The position numbers were made by a program, and so were the translations under genes. From contig CM019214.1 of NCBI GenBank assembly GCA_009741485.1, positions 51,920,863 through 51,984,862 of the forward strand: DNA of 64,000 nucleotides, written 5' to 3'. The notes below the pieces were generated by a model. That model did no database searches, was not told the DNA's origin, and saw only the letters and a list, made by a program, of their open reading frames with translations. Source of the DNA: Malurus cyaneus samueli. Taxonomy: Eukaryota > Chordata > Aves > Passeriformes > Maluridae. Positions 12,659-26,100 of this stretch are shown in pieces (position 1 is the first letter of the stretch; every line of letters starts with the position of its first letter).

Positions 12659-15600
12659 TGGGTTGGAGAGTGCTGCACAGTGCAATACTTGTACAGCTTC
12701 TTCCTGCCCTCAGATTTCATGTCTAGTATAATACAGTTTGTTTAGATAAAGTATCTAACAAGGATCTAAAGGGAAATCACCCTGTTGCATGACCCTCAAA
12801 AAGAAAAAAAGGGCACAGTCTAATGTCCTAAGTGTGAAAGCTTCTCTGACTTCAGGTACAGCCCAGCATTATCTATTTAGTCATTTGGCTCCTTGCTGAT
12901 GCATCAAGAAAAATGGAAAATATCAGAAGCGCAAGATCAAAAAATCCAAGAGAGATTATGAAAAATGGGAGTTTTCCCACCGAACTTTGGATGCCTAGGA
13001 GCAAGATGTCCACATCTGAGCTAGTCCCTGAATTCCTTTGTGGGTCATGGAAACTGAGAGAAGGTATATTCTTCTTTAAGAGGAGATAAAGTTACAGTGG
13101 TTAAACTCAAAATGAAAACTTAATCTTTAAAAGAGATTTGTCATCTTTTACTATTTCTTGTGAAGAAGGTAACTGCATCAAGCTTCCACAAGACTTCCAT
13201 CAATCTCAAAAATTATTAAATCAATGAGGTCATTCTCTTTCTCTGTCCCAGTCCACTTACCCAATGGCCAGAGTTTAATCTTCTAGCCTCTAGAATCCAT
13301 TTTATTTCCTTTTTGGTAATACCAAATTTTTTTCACAGCTGGAACCCAAAACTCTCTTTTTTGTTTTAAAAAGAGAGATGAAATTTGCTTACATTTTAAA
13401 ATGAAAGGCACACGGGAGCTCCCAAAAGGCAGGTGGCAAGGGCAGCCTACAGTGCTCAGGCAGCATAGACAGGGATGGCTAAGAGCTACGTATTTCTACT
13501 GAATGGCATCTGAATGACAGCGGGTGAATCCCTGAAACAGTGTCTCACAGCAGAAGTCAGTGAGATCACCACTCTGCAAGGCTCATCAACAGTAAAATCT
13601 TGGGAAGAAACCTGTTTTCATCCTTTAATAACCAGAGGTCTGAATCTAGGCACCTAGAAGCCAATGCTTTTTTACTCAGTTTTAGGCAAAATTCACTCTA
13701 TACTCCCTTAAATTATGCAAAACTGCCTGGGAGACCCTTTTATGAAAGCTGAAGATCCATCCAGTCTTCTCTCTTGAAGAGGAAACACTTGAAGGCCAAC
13801 TTGAACAGATTTCACTATTGCAGAAGTGGCCATTTAGGGTGAATAGTTTGGCTATCAGTGGTTTATATCTACTTGTGTAGGTACAACAAATAGCATTTAA
13901 GTTGGTTTTTCAAAGCATACAGCCCCACATCCAAATGTATACATCTCCAAATTATTGGAAGCTACGAAATTGCATCATTTATCACTGGGTCAATCAAGAA
14001 GACAGGCATTTCACACCTTCACCTGCTCCTTCCTCTCTCTGCATGCTGCAGGGAAACATGCACAAATCTAAGATACAGGAATTGATGTACTTTAATAAAA
14101 AAATATATGGTAACTTCATTCATCAAACAATGTATGTCTCAAGCAGAAAAGACTTAATTGCCTCAGTTTAGTATTCTGACCACTTTCTCGTGTCCTATAT
14201 TGCTTCTTTTCAAGCTCTCATCAAGGAAGTTTTCACTTTTTGTGATAATGCTATTTTCATTTTTTTGCTATCATCTCAAGGTTTCTGAGATTTCAGGAGC
14301 AGGTAGTGAAGTGGCTGAAGCATTTCACAAATGAAGCTGTAATCCTAGGAGATCATTCATGGTTACAGTCTTGACTTTCTCTACAGATTTACCAACAGAA
14401 GCGGCCACATTGTAGGAAAATTGCCTGTTTGATCCTTATGCCCCAGTGCTTCAGCAGAGGCATGCCAGGCATTCCAGGAATTATTTTCATCTGCTTCATT
14501 CTGGCTGCAGCCCTCCTGCAAAAGTATCCTTCATGCTATGTGGACTATGCTGTTCAGTAGCCAGGACCTGTTAAAATTTGTTCCTGCATTTGCATGGTAT
14601 TCCTCAGCTCTCCTCAGCTGCAGCAGATTGCTACCCCTCCAGCTCCTTCTTCTTTGCTCTCTGAGGTCTCTCTTTCAGCACCACAGAATTAGGTATTTTC
14701 CATACCCCTGAAGAGTTGGTAACATCAACCCATAAATTTCAAAAAAACCTGAGGCGCTACTAGATCACAAATAATTTTTTAAGTATTTCTTCACTGACTA
14801 GGCATACAGCTTCAGCAGAAATCCACTAAACAAATATGTTTAACCTCCTTAAGAGAAAACATGTTCCTTTTAGCAGCTTATTCAGAAAAATAAACTCCTT
14901 TACAAGTCAATTTGGGTGAGAGAAAATATATTCATCCCAACAGAGCTTGTTCTCTAACAGGTCACTTTCCAGTTATATACACTTTTTTGAAGCAGTGGAA
15001 GTCATGCCTTTGAAAGGGTTCCTGCTTTATCCTAGATTTGTTTAAAAGAGTTTCATGTGTCAAATGTAAGATGCATTTCCTTGCTTTTGATTTCTCTTTC
15101 ATGCATTTACCCTTTCTACTCTCTATATTGTCTATTCACTTTCTTTCAATAAAAGTCAATGTAAAAATGAAGCTAAGAAAGAGAAATAACAGGGATTCAT
15201 TGCATTCCTGTGTAGTTTGCTGGCTGCACAATAAACTCACTCAATGAATTTCAGGCTCCAATGGTTCTCTTTAAAGCTCCTAAACCTCAATTTGACATTT
15301 CTTTTTTAAAAAAAAATTCTCTGAGCACCATTCTACCTGAGCAGCATATCACTGATGCCAGGACTAAAAGAATCTCCTCGCAGTGGACGTCCACTCGCTC
15401 CAGCCTATATCAATTAATGGTATGTCTATTATTTTGGCAAATGGTTCTTTTCTTATTTGAAAATAAATAATTTTTCCTGGAGTTTACTAAAGAGCATTGT
15501 CACACACAAACACTCAATTTTTAACAAGCACACCTTATTCAAACCTGTCCTTTCCTTCCCAAGCATTGCATTACCACCAAACCCGCTAGGCCTTGTCTAT

Positions 15601-15919
15601 GCGGGAATGTCACTGTGGATTAGTTTCCTCGCTTTATTTGCAGCACCTTACCTATATCAAATTGAAATGCACCCGTGCATCTCTGCTATGCCGTTCTAAG
15701 ATACTTCCCTTGTTAATCATTGCATCCACAACTTTACGCTTGTTTGAATTAGCTGCTCAGCATTATAAGCATTTATCTTGTGGCGCAATGTTAAATCACT
15801 CAGGTCTATAATTTTCAACATGCTGCGGCACCGTAGTTTTACAAGAAACTACAGGAATCCTGGGACTGAGGTCAAGCAAGCAGACTCCTAGGAGCCCCAT
15901 ATCCCACCAGCAGTGCTTC
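12659..15919. other. Intergenic sequence, nothing recognised
   Basis: AT-rich DNA without recognisable coding, RNA or mobile sequence. Confidence 0.55.
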
Positions 15920-16383
15920 CCACCGAGTTGATCAGAGGGATGCAGCACCTCTCCTATGAATAAAGGCGAAGAGAATTGGGGTTGTTCAGGCCGGAAAAGG
16001 CTTCAAGGTGACCTCACTGTGGCCTTCTGGTACCTGAAGGGAACTTACAGGAAAGACAGGGCAAGACTATTTATAAGGGTATTTAGCAACAGGATAAGGA
16101 GGAAAGGTTTCAGATTGGAAGAGGGTAGGTGTAGATTAGATACAGGGTGGTGAGGCACCGGAACAGGTTGTCCAGGAGAAGCTGTGGATGCCTGGAGTTG
16201 CTCGAGGCCAGGTTGGATGGAGCTCTGAGCAATCTGGTCTAGTGAAAGCATCCGTGTCTATGGCAGGGGGAGTGGGCCACGACGATCTTTGAGGTCCCTT
16301 CTATCTCAAGCCATTCCATAGATATGGAATCTAGGATTCCGTAATTCCGCAATTCTAAAACTCAATGATTCAGTGATTCAGGG
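15920..16383 (+). mobile_element. CR1 LINE fragment upstream of OBI1
   Basis: Sense-strand CR1 3' region: 'ggggttgttcaggccggaaa', 'ttcagattggaagagggtag', 'ggtggtgaggcaccggaaca', 'ttgaggtcccttctatctca'. The end decays into ATTC/GATTC-type terminal repeats up to about 16383. It is 5'-truncated and ends about 50 bp before the CpG-rich OBI1 promoter region and about 395 bp before the OBI1 start codon. Confidence 0.9.
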
Positions 16384-16429
16384 CAATTAAGAGGGTTAAA
16401 CCAGCCGTTTACTTAATGCATCATGATGA

Positions 16430-17150
16430 AACCTGGGCGCAGGTTTATCAAGAGAAAGATCGCGTCGGCCTCCTCCTGCACGGGCACTGTGCCTGCGCTC
16501 CCCACGGCGCTGTGCTTTCCCCCAGGAATGCCTTGCGGAGGCTGAGACCTGCACGGGCCCCCGGGCCGCCTGCTCGGGGTGCAGGGGCGGTGAACAGAGC
16601 CGTGAGGGGCCGCGGCTCCCGCCCGCCCTCCACGGGAGCGCTGCCAGAGCGCGCCGCGCTCCCCTCCGCCGGGCGCGGCTTGCCTCGCCGGCTGCCGTAG
16701 CGGGGCTGGCGGGGGCCGGGGCGCCGCCCGCGGGATTTCCGTGCTGCTGGCGCCGGGCCGCGCCGCTCGGGCCCGCCATGGCGCAGCACGGCCCGAACGT
16801 CACACTGTCCCTCACGCTGCCCATCACCTGCCACATCTGCCTGGGCAAGGTAACGCCGCCGCCGCTGCCCGGCCCCCACGGACCGGGGGTGGGTGCGGGG
16901 AGTTTGGGCCGCCGGCGGCAGCTCAGGAGCCTCGCCGCGGCTCGACGCCCTGACCCCCACCGGGGTTGTGTCTGTTAATGCTCTGCGGCTCGTGCGGGGA
17001 ATGAAACTGGGGGGAGGGCCGTTCCCGGCAGCGGCCGAGCTTTGCCGGCACCGCTGGGATGTTGGGAAGCGCGGCCGCCCCGGCGGGAGTGTCCCGGGAG
17101 GTGTTGGACGGGCCGGGGGGCCCGAGGGCGCTGAAGCGCGGGTATGCAGC
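16430..17150 (+). promoter_or_regulatory. OBI1: CpG island promoter of OBI1
   Basis: About 700 bp of very GC- and CpG-rich DNA covers the upstream flank, exon 1 and the start of intron 1 of OBI1, against AT-rich DNA on both sides. No TATA box is evident, as is usual for a housekeeping CpG-island promoter. The transcription start cannot be placed exactly. The long open frames here on both strands result from GC-rich composition (few stops) and are not genes. Confidence 0.8.
16778..16849 (+). CDS. OBI1: OBI1 coding exon 1
   Basis: Twenty-four codons beginning MAQHGPNVTLSLTLPITCHI. It supplies the first two RING zinc ligands (C18 and C21) and ends in phase 0 after CLGK with donor GTAACG at 16850. 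The first ATG has a strong Kozak context and matches the family start. Confidence 0.95.
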
Positions 17151-20100
17151 GCCCAAGGTGCAGGCTGTGAGAGTGCGGGGTTTTCTTTCGGTACTAGTAG
17201 GATACGCTTGTCCAAAATTGCTCGGTGAGCTTGTGCTTGAGCGCGGTGCTATGTTGTGAAGGAGAAGTGAAACAAAGAGGGGATGTATAACCAAGTGGAT
17301 TTTAAAAAGATTGAGCAAAACTACAGTAGTCTTGAGAAGTAGCTTCCGTTTCCTCTCTCTGACCCTTTTTAAAGTCTTTCTCCCTTGAGAAGCAGAGGGC
17401 TCTTGCGAGCCTGTTCTTTAAAAGCCCCAGAGCGAATTTCATGGCTGTCAGTAACTGCTTTTCAAATTCTTTGCTCATTCCTTACCACTCTTTTTTCCCC
17501 TCCTTTGTTTTCTTTTCTTAAAGCGCAGCAATAATTACAAGAGGAAAAATAGCCTTTTCTCTGTACTCTGGCATTTATTGTCTGGTTTGCCTCTACCTCA
17601 CTTGGCCTTTACTCACTGATGGAATTCCCTGATAGAATAACAAAAGAGCACATTCGATGTGTGGAATAGGTGTGTAGTAGTGATAGTGAAAATAGTCAGA
17701 CATCTCTCTTTCCTCGAGTCTCTTAATTCTGACAGCGTGTTACTTTTAGCAACCATGCTTATTTATTTCTTGGCTTTTTCGTGAAAGACTTCCTGGCTGT
17801 TGTCCTGTTACTTTTCTTTTTCTATTTTCTATGTTCTTTTTCTATCTGTTTAATGAAAATGGAGGAGAACCCAAGTGTGCCCGTAGTGCAGAGTGGATAC
17901 CCTTGGAAAAAAAGGAGGGAGAAATCAAACTGACAGATATTAGCTATTTGAATCCGATCTTAATTTCCTTGTGATCTAAGCACCTCACAGTTTGGTTAGA
18001 TAGTCATTCATGTCTTGCTATAAAGCCACTGGGTTATTCCAAGCCACTGTTTCATACTTCCACTTCCTTTCTAGATGTTCCTGAGTTTTTACAGGAAGAG
18101 GTTTCCACATTCTTTCTTGCTGTCTTGCTCTGAGATAATATGTTAACATTATGTAAGTTAATCTATTGGTGATACATGTACTAGAGATATTTGTGCTTTC
18201 ATTTTTACACATGTAAAGCGGTTTAAATTTTGCCAAAGCTGGCAACCCCGACTGTCCTTTTTTTTAAATATGCATCTTTTTCTCTAGCTTGGAACTTCAT
18301 CAAAAAAATTCATCAGATAAACCTCTTCTCAGAAGTAAGGTTAGAGGAAGGAAGTTTTTACTTTTAATTGAGGAAAAAGTCTTGTCAGTTTTTCCTATCT
18401 TTTAGTGGGGAGCAGGGAGTATCATGGAGGGTTGACACAATCTGATAGTTCTGTGGTTTGTAGCATCAGATCAAATAGAAGGCCCACCCTACAGATTCAG
18501 AATGTATCTCTTGCTATCCCTGAAAAATTTGCAAAGGTCTGACTGTAGAATACAAACTATTCATGGTGCCTCATGGTAAGGCGATAAAGAAGGAAATATT
18601 GTGGAGAAATTCATTCAATGAGTTGCCCATTCATTGTTTTTAATGACAGAAATCTTTGGTATCAGGGACATGGTAGCCCATTCTGTAATGTAAACAGTGT
18701 CAGAAAGTATATTGGCAAGATGTGCAAATAACCATTTAAAATGACTGAATTGCTTGGATCAATTTCATGTTTGTTACCAGAATATTCTTTTAGCCCAGTC
18801 AGGTGCGTCTTCCAACATACCTGTATTTTTTATTTAGTGAGCAGATCCACAGCCATCCACTTCGGATTGTTCAGTTTATTTGTTCCAGGATGTCTCAAGG
18901 TTTCTCTAGTTGGTTTGGTGTAGACGGGTTGCTTGGGCTCGAGATACAATTCATATAGGATGTATAGGGATTGGTTCATGGGTGTGAGTGTATTTGATTT
19001 TCTATGTGCCTGCTCTGTTAGTGCTGCTTGAAGGCCCAGAAGTGTCTTCAAAGTGCTGTAGATGTGTTCAGGATTGGATTTTGATCTGCGTAGGAATGGC
19101 GTTATGTGGGAAGGGAAGAATTAGGAAATTGCTCAAAATCACCTGGCTGATCAAGCCTTCTCAAATAAACTGTAGTCTTTCTAGACATTATGCACAATTA
19201 GGGAACTGAAACTGTGCAGTAATTCAAGTGAAGTGTTTTTTTGACAGCGAGTATGTCCTGATCCCCAACCCCCTGGGCTTGTCACAGTCTGTGGGAAGGG
19301 CAGTGGCACCTCCAGCCATTCTGTGACATTTCAGTAGCAGCTTGTGCTGCTGTGGCATGGGTTGCTTTGTGTGGATCCTAAGCCAACAGAAGTGTAAAAC
19401 CCCAGCCCTGAAATGAAACTTGTAAAGGTGTGTAAATCAGAAGCACTGTACCCTGGAGAGTAATAAATGTGACTTACTATTTTGCTAGAAATAAAGAGTA
19501 ATCATTCACATGCAAGAAGTGTGTTTCTGTGTCAGGTTTGGGGTAACTGAGGGTCTCTTGCTCCCCAGGGGGAAAACCTGCACTCATGAAATGTCCTCTC
19601 CTGTTTGGATTATTTTACGTTGTTCTACTCTATATTTTATCATCACCCATCCATGTAACTATTCTCAGGCTGCTTCAGAGTAAGAAAGAAGTATGGCTAG
19701 AGAAAAAGTTGTTTGTTTGCTTTTTCTCCTGCTAGCTGCAGGTGAGAATGCTCTTTTTCTTGCAAAGGAAAGCAAAACGTAACACGGATTTTAAAATAAA
19801 AATAATGGAAATTGTAAGATTTAAATGTTTCCAAAGCATTGATGTGCTAATGCTTGCAATAATCACAAAAATGCCTCTTAATTCGAGGTGAAAGTTTAGT
19901 GTCTATTCACACCTTCAGTAACTTGAGTTTCTGTTTATGTATATATAATTTCTGTGACTTCCAGGACTATCATACTGGGGTCTTAAAAATGTTGTGAATC
20001 CTGTAAGGTAATCGAGACTTAGATGGTGAATTGGAGGAGAAGCTGACAGATCTGAGCCTTAATCATATCCACGAATATTTCAGAAGTAAAGTGCTTGGGT

Positions 20101-23100
20101 CTTAGCTCGTGCAACACTGATCGTATGGGTATTACTACAGGACACTTTTAATCTCTTGACCCTGGTGCTTATTGACTGTCCTTTCCAGGTGCTTGCATCT
20201 CCCTGCCAGCATTTCGTTTTTCCTTTTTAGTTTGACTGCTTTAGTAATAGAATGAAAGAGTAATATCTTGGGGATGATGAGGACATCATTTAAAGTTGAA
20301 AAGGTTCTCTTGAACTTGGATTTTAAGTGCAATACAGTAAAATGTAAAGTAATATATTCTGACACTTCTGTGTCTTAAAATACATTTTTTGGAAAAAGAC
20401 AGCAGTGGAGGAAAAACAAGTAATTATTTTAAGACCCCTAACACAAATGCTAATGTTAACAAGTAAGAGATTTGAGAGTGTATGTGTAAGCTGTAACAAG
20501 CTGCAGTAATGCATAAAGTCTTTTTCTTCTGCATCATATTTGGTCCTACTAAACACATTTACTTTCAAATAAGGTTTGTAGTTAAATGACAAGAGAGAAC
20601 AATGCATTGTCATTAATATTTTCTAAAAGTTTGTTTACCCTGCTGTTTTGGAACGGGAGGGAAAGCTTCTTGAAAGAATCTGTGCCTGATTGGAATATTT
20701 AATCCTTTACTTAGCTGCCCCATTCTTGGGTAATTACTTATTTAGTAGCAATGCATATCTAGCAGGAGGCTTGAATTAGTGATTGCTAGTTCATGTTTCA
20801 GCTCTGTGGTTTTGGCCCGGATCCTTTTTAAAGCGGATTTCCATGAAACTGATTATCCACAGGCTAAAGTTAATCTGCAACACTTTATGTTTCAATGATA
20901 CCTCTTCCACAGCAAAGTGTTGGATGTTGCCAGTAAAACTCCCTCCTTCCCTCAGTTTTGAAAATGCAAGTACTTTGGTCTTCTTCTACCTTGGTGAATG
21001 CATTTCACTGGAGTGGCCGGCTGTTCTTGGAGATTGTGGGATGAAGGAAAGGTGCTGCTGCCACTCTGCAGTAAGGAGCTCTTGGAAACAAGGACCTCAG
21101 GTCTGCTGAAATGGTTATAGCTTTGGTGCCTTCAATAATCGGGAAATTTGGTGTTGTGAGTCAGGAGGTCACTCCTGGCTAGCCCTGTGAAACAGCAGGG
21201 TCACTTTCCTGCTAGGCCAGACTTGCATTGAGAAATGGAGTTGTGTATTTTCGTATTCTGCTACTTGAAGGAGCTTTAAGATATTCATGTGTCTCTCTGT
21301 TTGTTTTTCTTCTTTTTATTTCTCCTTTAATGCTAAAAGGTCCGTCACCCAGTTATCTGTGTGAACAACCACGTTTTCTGTTCCATTTGTATTGAAGTGT
21401 GGCTGAAGAACAATAATCAATGTCCAGCTTGCAGGATTCCCATCACGCCTGAAAATCCCTGCAAGGAAATTATAGGTAAGGACAACTTTAGGCTTTAAAA
21501 TAATTTTCTGCTATTTACTGCTGGAGGAGATTGCTTTGAGTCCAGAGATGTCTGGATACCTTTTCCTCTGCATTTTTTACTAGCATCTGAAGAATTAACT
21601 AAATCTTTCCAAAAACTTACCTAACAGCTACAAGCTCCAAAGACATTGTTATATTAACAACTAGATTATTCAATAAGTACCCCATGGCTCTAATGATTGT
21701 TTTTTAAATCTTGGTTGGATGGTGCCTTTAAATGAAAAAAAATGTATTCTCACCTATGCATTGCAATCTGTTGACCTAAGAGAACATTTAGCTGAGAAAT
21801 AGTGTGCTGCAGTCCAGAATCTTGAATGAGTATGTGGTATTTTTAAATTTTTGTTTGTTTTGTTTTGTTTATCACTTCCTCTTTTTTTATATTTTTAAGA
21901 AAATTACTCTTAGTGCAGAAGTAAGACAAAGCTACAGCACCTGAATGAGGATCTTAATTTCCCTAGAGCTAGAAAGGACTGGAGTCTTTACTTGACATAA
22001 AATATCAGCTCTATTTCATTCTGAGAGAAAATATATCTGAACAATCACATTTCAAAAACTTACACTAACTTGTACTAATTAAATGTAAGCTTGATACCCT
22101 GCCCATTCCCTTCAGCTTTGTTTTAATAGTATGGTCTTAAATAATATAGGATTCTGCTAAGGAGAAAAAAAAAAAAGTTGAAAAATGTAAAAGTTTTCTT
22201 CCTGCTGTGAATCACGATTTTGACTTCTAAACATAATTGGTAGATACTCAAGTTGAACCTGTTCTGAAAGTGAAAAGACTTTAAATCTTCCATGGTAGCC
22301 AATTGCTCCAGTATTAGCTGCATTTGTAGTTGATAATACGAAAAGTGCTGTAGGGTGGATTACTTAAATGTAAGTGTTGAATTGACTGAGAAGGAAATCA
22401 TGTTAGTGCTTCTTTCATCCTATGTTGCTTTAGGAGGAACGAGTGAAAGTGATCGTATATTTAGTCCGACAGTCAGAAAACACCTACGTAAAACAAGGCT
22501 TGAATTGCTCCACAAAGAATATGAGGTAAGGGCAAGGGGGAGTGTTGTGACTTCCCAGGTGAACTGCAGTTGTTAAATTACTAGATGGAAATGGTCCTTT
22601 TGCTTTGGGTCCCACTGTTTTTGAGTAAAGGTATGTACTGTATCTCATGAAACTCAGTTGCATTAAAATGCCATCTTTTGACTGTGATTGCAAGAGAGCA
22701 CTTGCTGGTGCTTGAAGTGATCCCACTGAAGTCACAGTGATAGTCTTTCTAGATTACAAGTAGCCAAATACAATCAATTCTTTAGTTTGGTGGGATTTCC
22801 ACCCCCGGGTGGTATGGCAGCATTTCCCTTATGTATATTAGCTGTAGCGAGCTTTTTGTGTTCAATATGAATACAGACATTTTTCTGAAGTAATTTTCTG
22901 TTGCTCAGGGAGACTAAATTCCTTCTTAAAGAATATTGCCCACTGTAACCTTCTAGCATAGGTTAATTTTTAGTATTATTGTTTTATTGAAAGTGAGTGA
23001 ATGCTTGAAAGTGGAGTTTGAATGCTCCGGTCTCCTGCTGGAAAAATACTCTCTTGGGAAGATGAAAAGCTGTTAATAAGGAATGTGCTTAGTTTCTTTT

Positions 23101-26100
23101 CTCAGCTTTTGTTTCCTCAGCAGCAGTAGTGTGAAGACATCACATATTTTTGAAGGAAACCTGTCATGGGGAGGAGAATGAGGGAAAGGAAATGGACTCT
23201 ATATATCCTTAACACTGGGGAAGTAAGAGCTGTCTTTTTTGAGAAGTTTGCCTATAGCTCAGCTTCTTTTATCCTCTATGGGAGATGGAGTCAGGAAGAA
23301 GAGATTTCCTGCCTTCCTGTTGAATCAACTTGAAACTCACACAGCTATGTATACAATAACATAAATACATTTTTAAAAGTCCTAAATTTAAAGTGGTTAT
23401 GTCCATGCTGGGGTAGGGGCAGGCGTGATTATTTGAAAATGTGCCTTGGATTTATGTAAATGTTGTATATGGCCTCCTTAAGTAGTCTGACCATGAACAA
23501 CTCAAAATACATGAGTTCGTGAATAGTGTAGAAGGCATGTTTTCAGGACAAATTATTTCTTTTATCCCTTTAATAACAGACTTTGGAAGGCTTTTGCTTC
23601 CCTGTGGCTTCAGACTGATACAGTCAAAAGCTTTGTTCTTTGCATTTTGAAAGTCTTTCCTAAGATGTTGCTGCTTTGGTGTAGCTGGAGCAGTTTTTCC
23701 AGGCAGCATTCTGTCCATTTTTGAATTTGGAGACTTTCAGCATCCTAACATGTGACATTTCAGAATGATAAGAGAGAAACACTCTTCAATAACAGCAAAT
23801 GAGTCAGCAGAGGACGACCTTAAGAACACTCTTGATACAGGAAATACTCCCACAGAGTGCCCTAATAATAGATTCATATTGCTGAATGCTTTGAAGCTTT
23901 TGGTCTGCCCGACAGTTTGTTCAGGGTCCTTAATGTAGTCAAGGGATTCCCTCCACTAAAACCTTCAGTATGCTTGAGTGTGCAGGTTGATTAAAATCCT
24001 GCCTAAAGCACAATACATAAGCATACTTAGATATATGTGTAAGAGAAGGCATGCATGTGGGCTTGCCAGAACCCATGTTTCTAAAGTGCTGTGGGAACTT
24101 GCCAGTATTATTTAATTAATGTCACAAATTATTTTAATTCCTCTGAATTTCTGACACTTTTAGGATGAAATAGAATCCCTGCAAAAAGAAGTAGAAGATC
24201 TGAGAGGTAAAAATGGCAGTTTACAGATACAGCTGAAATCTCTTCTGGATCCTGCGGCATCAGCTTTGTCTTGCCAAAATGAGGAAACCAGCCAATCAGC
24301 AAGTGAAGCAAGTACCAGTGGCCCAAAAACCCCAGAGCAATGGACCAAAACGCTGAAAACTGCCAATGATATGTGCGAAAAACTGATGGATAATGTGGAA
24401 AAGCTAAGTGAGGTAATGAATATAACAAACACATATTTTGTAGTGCAGCTGTTTTGTGTTAGTTAAATGGGAGTGAGAACTACCATGACCTTTGGGTACT
24501 TCATAGATCTAGAAGAAAGAGGAAAAAAATTGAATTCCAGTGATTGTTAGTCTATCATAGTATTTCCATATAGCCCTTGCAAGTGTCAGATGTTATTGCT
24601 TGTTCTGGTGAGTCCTGTATGTGACTTTTCTTCAACTGCTCTGTCGCTCTGTGACTGGGTAATTGGATTATAGTAGCACTTGTCAACAGTATTGATGACA
24701 GATTTTTCAGCCTTGCAATAATCTATATAATATATCTATTTTACAACATTCAGTGGGCAAACACAGTAGAGTTGGCTGAGGCAGATTTTGCACTATTGCC
24801 CTCCCTGCTAGCCGATATTTTTGGTGCAATTTGCTGAGACAGAGTAACTTGACCCTTTGACTGAAAATAGACAAGCTTCAGCATTTTATGACCAGAAGAT
24901 CCTTTACTGGAAACCTGCGGCCTTTTTGTACATCTTGATGTAATATAAAAGCAAGGATGCAGGAAGTAGACATTTGAAAATACATCTAAATAATAGTACC
25001 TTGCAGAATATACATGCAGGCACAAGAAGGATCACTTTGAACATTGAAGAAAAGGGAAATTTCAAGATTATTTGAAATCAAAGTGGAAAAAACTAGACAT
25101 GTATTTATTAAAAATTCTGCTTTTATTTCTTCTATTAACAATCCTGGGTAGCATCCTGCAAAACTGAAGTGTGATGTGTTTAGGACTATTTTGTTAAACT
25201 TTGTAAGCACTGATAGTGTTCACATTTTCTGTGCTGTAGACTTGGAGGCATACATTGTATTGTTCTGCCATTGTGTTAATGGAACACTTCTAGGACCCTA
25301 GGAGCTTCAGAATCACTTGTAGATAACAAAAGGGGATTCAAAGCAAAAAGTTCTTGTCTTTATATAATTTGGGGTGTTTTGCTCATGAAGTTAAATTTTA
25401 CTGCCTTTTTTTTTGTGATGACTGTTTTTTTAACTTTTTCCTCAGATAAGTAAGAAGAAGAATGTTGCAGGAACTGAGGAAGGGTTTTATTTTGGGTATT
25501 TTTTCGATATAACTTCAGCCTTGGCAAAAAGTGAAGTTTAAGTATATGGAATCTCTGAATTTGGCCAAGAGTTAGAAAAAAGTAGAGTTTTACATAGTTG
25601 AAGACTTCTTCCCTAAAACCTGTAATAGAATCATGAAAGATAGAAAATACCTTTAAGGTCATTGAGTCCAACACTTTTTTCCCATTTGTTCCCTGCTTAA
25701 CAGCTGCTCAATTCCTTAAGTACCTAAAGTCTGGTGGCTTTTTTAGACCTTGTGTCACTTGTTAGGATGCATTGACCAACCCTATTCTGAACAGCAAGAC
25801 CTCTTTCCCCCACACATACACAGTCTGGAACCAGAAACCTTCTTATCCATGAAAGTGCTTGACCCTGGAGTTTCAACCAGACATCACTTCCCAATAAGAT
25901 AAGATCCCTCAGCAAATGTGGTTGCCACCACTTTCTTTTTCAAAACTAGCCTGAATCAAGAAATAGAAGGCATCTTTATTATTTAATGTTGTAAACCAGG
26001 CAAATACAGGAATGCCCAAAGTGGACATTAATGCTTTGAGTGGAGTCATTATAAGTATGGGTGTGGTGAAACTAAAATCCATAGGAGAAAGTCTAGACCA

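Noticed and set aside
16396..17318. Long open frames on both strands around OBI1 exon 1, up to 255 codons
   Set aside because: They arise from CpG-island composition, overlap a proven exon and match no family.
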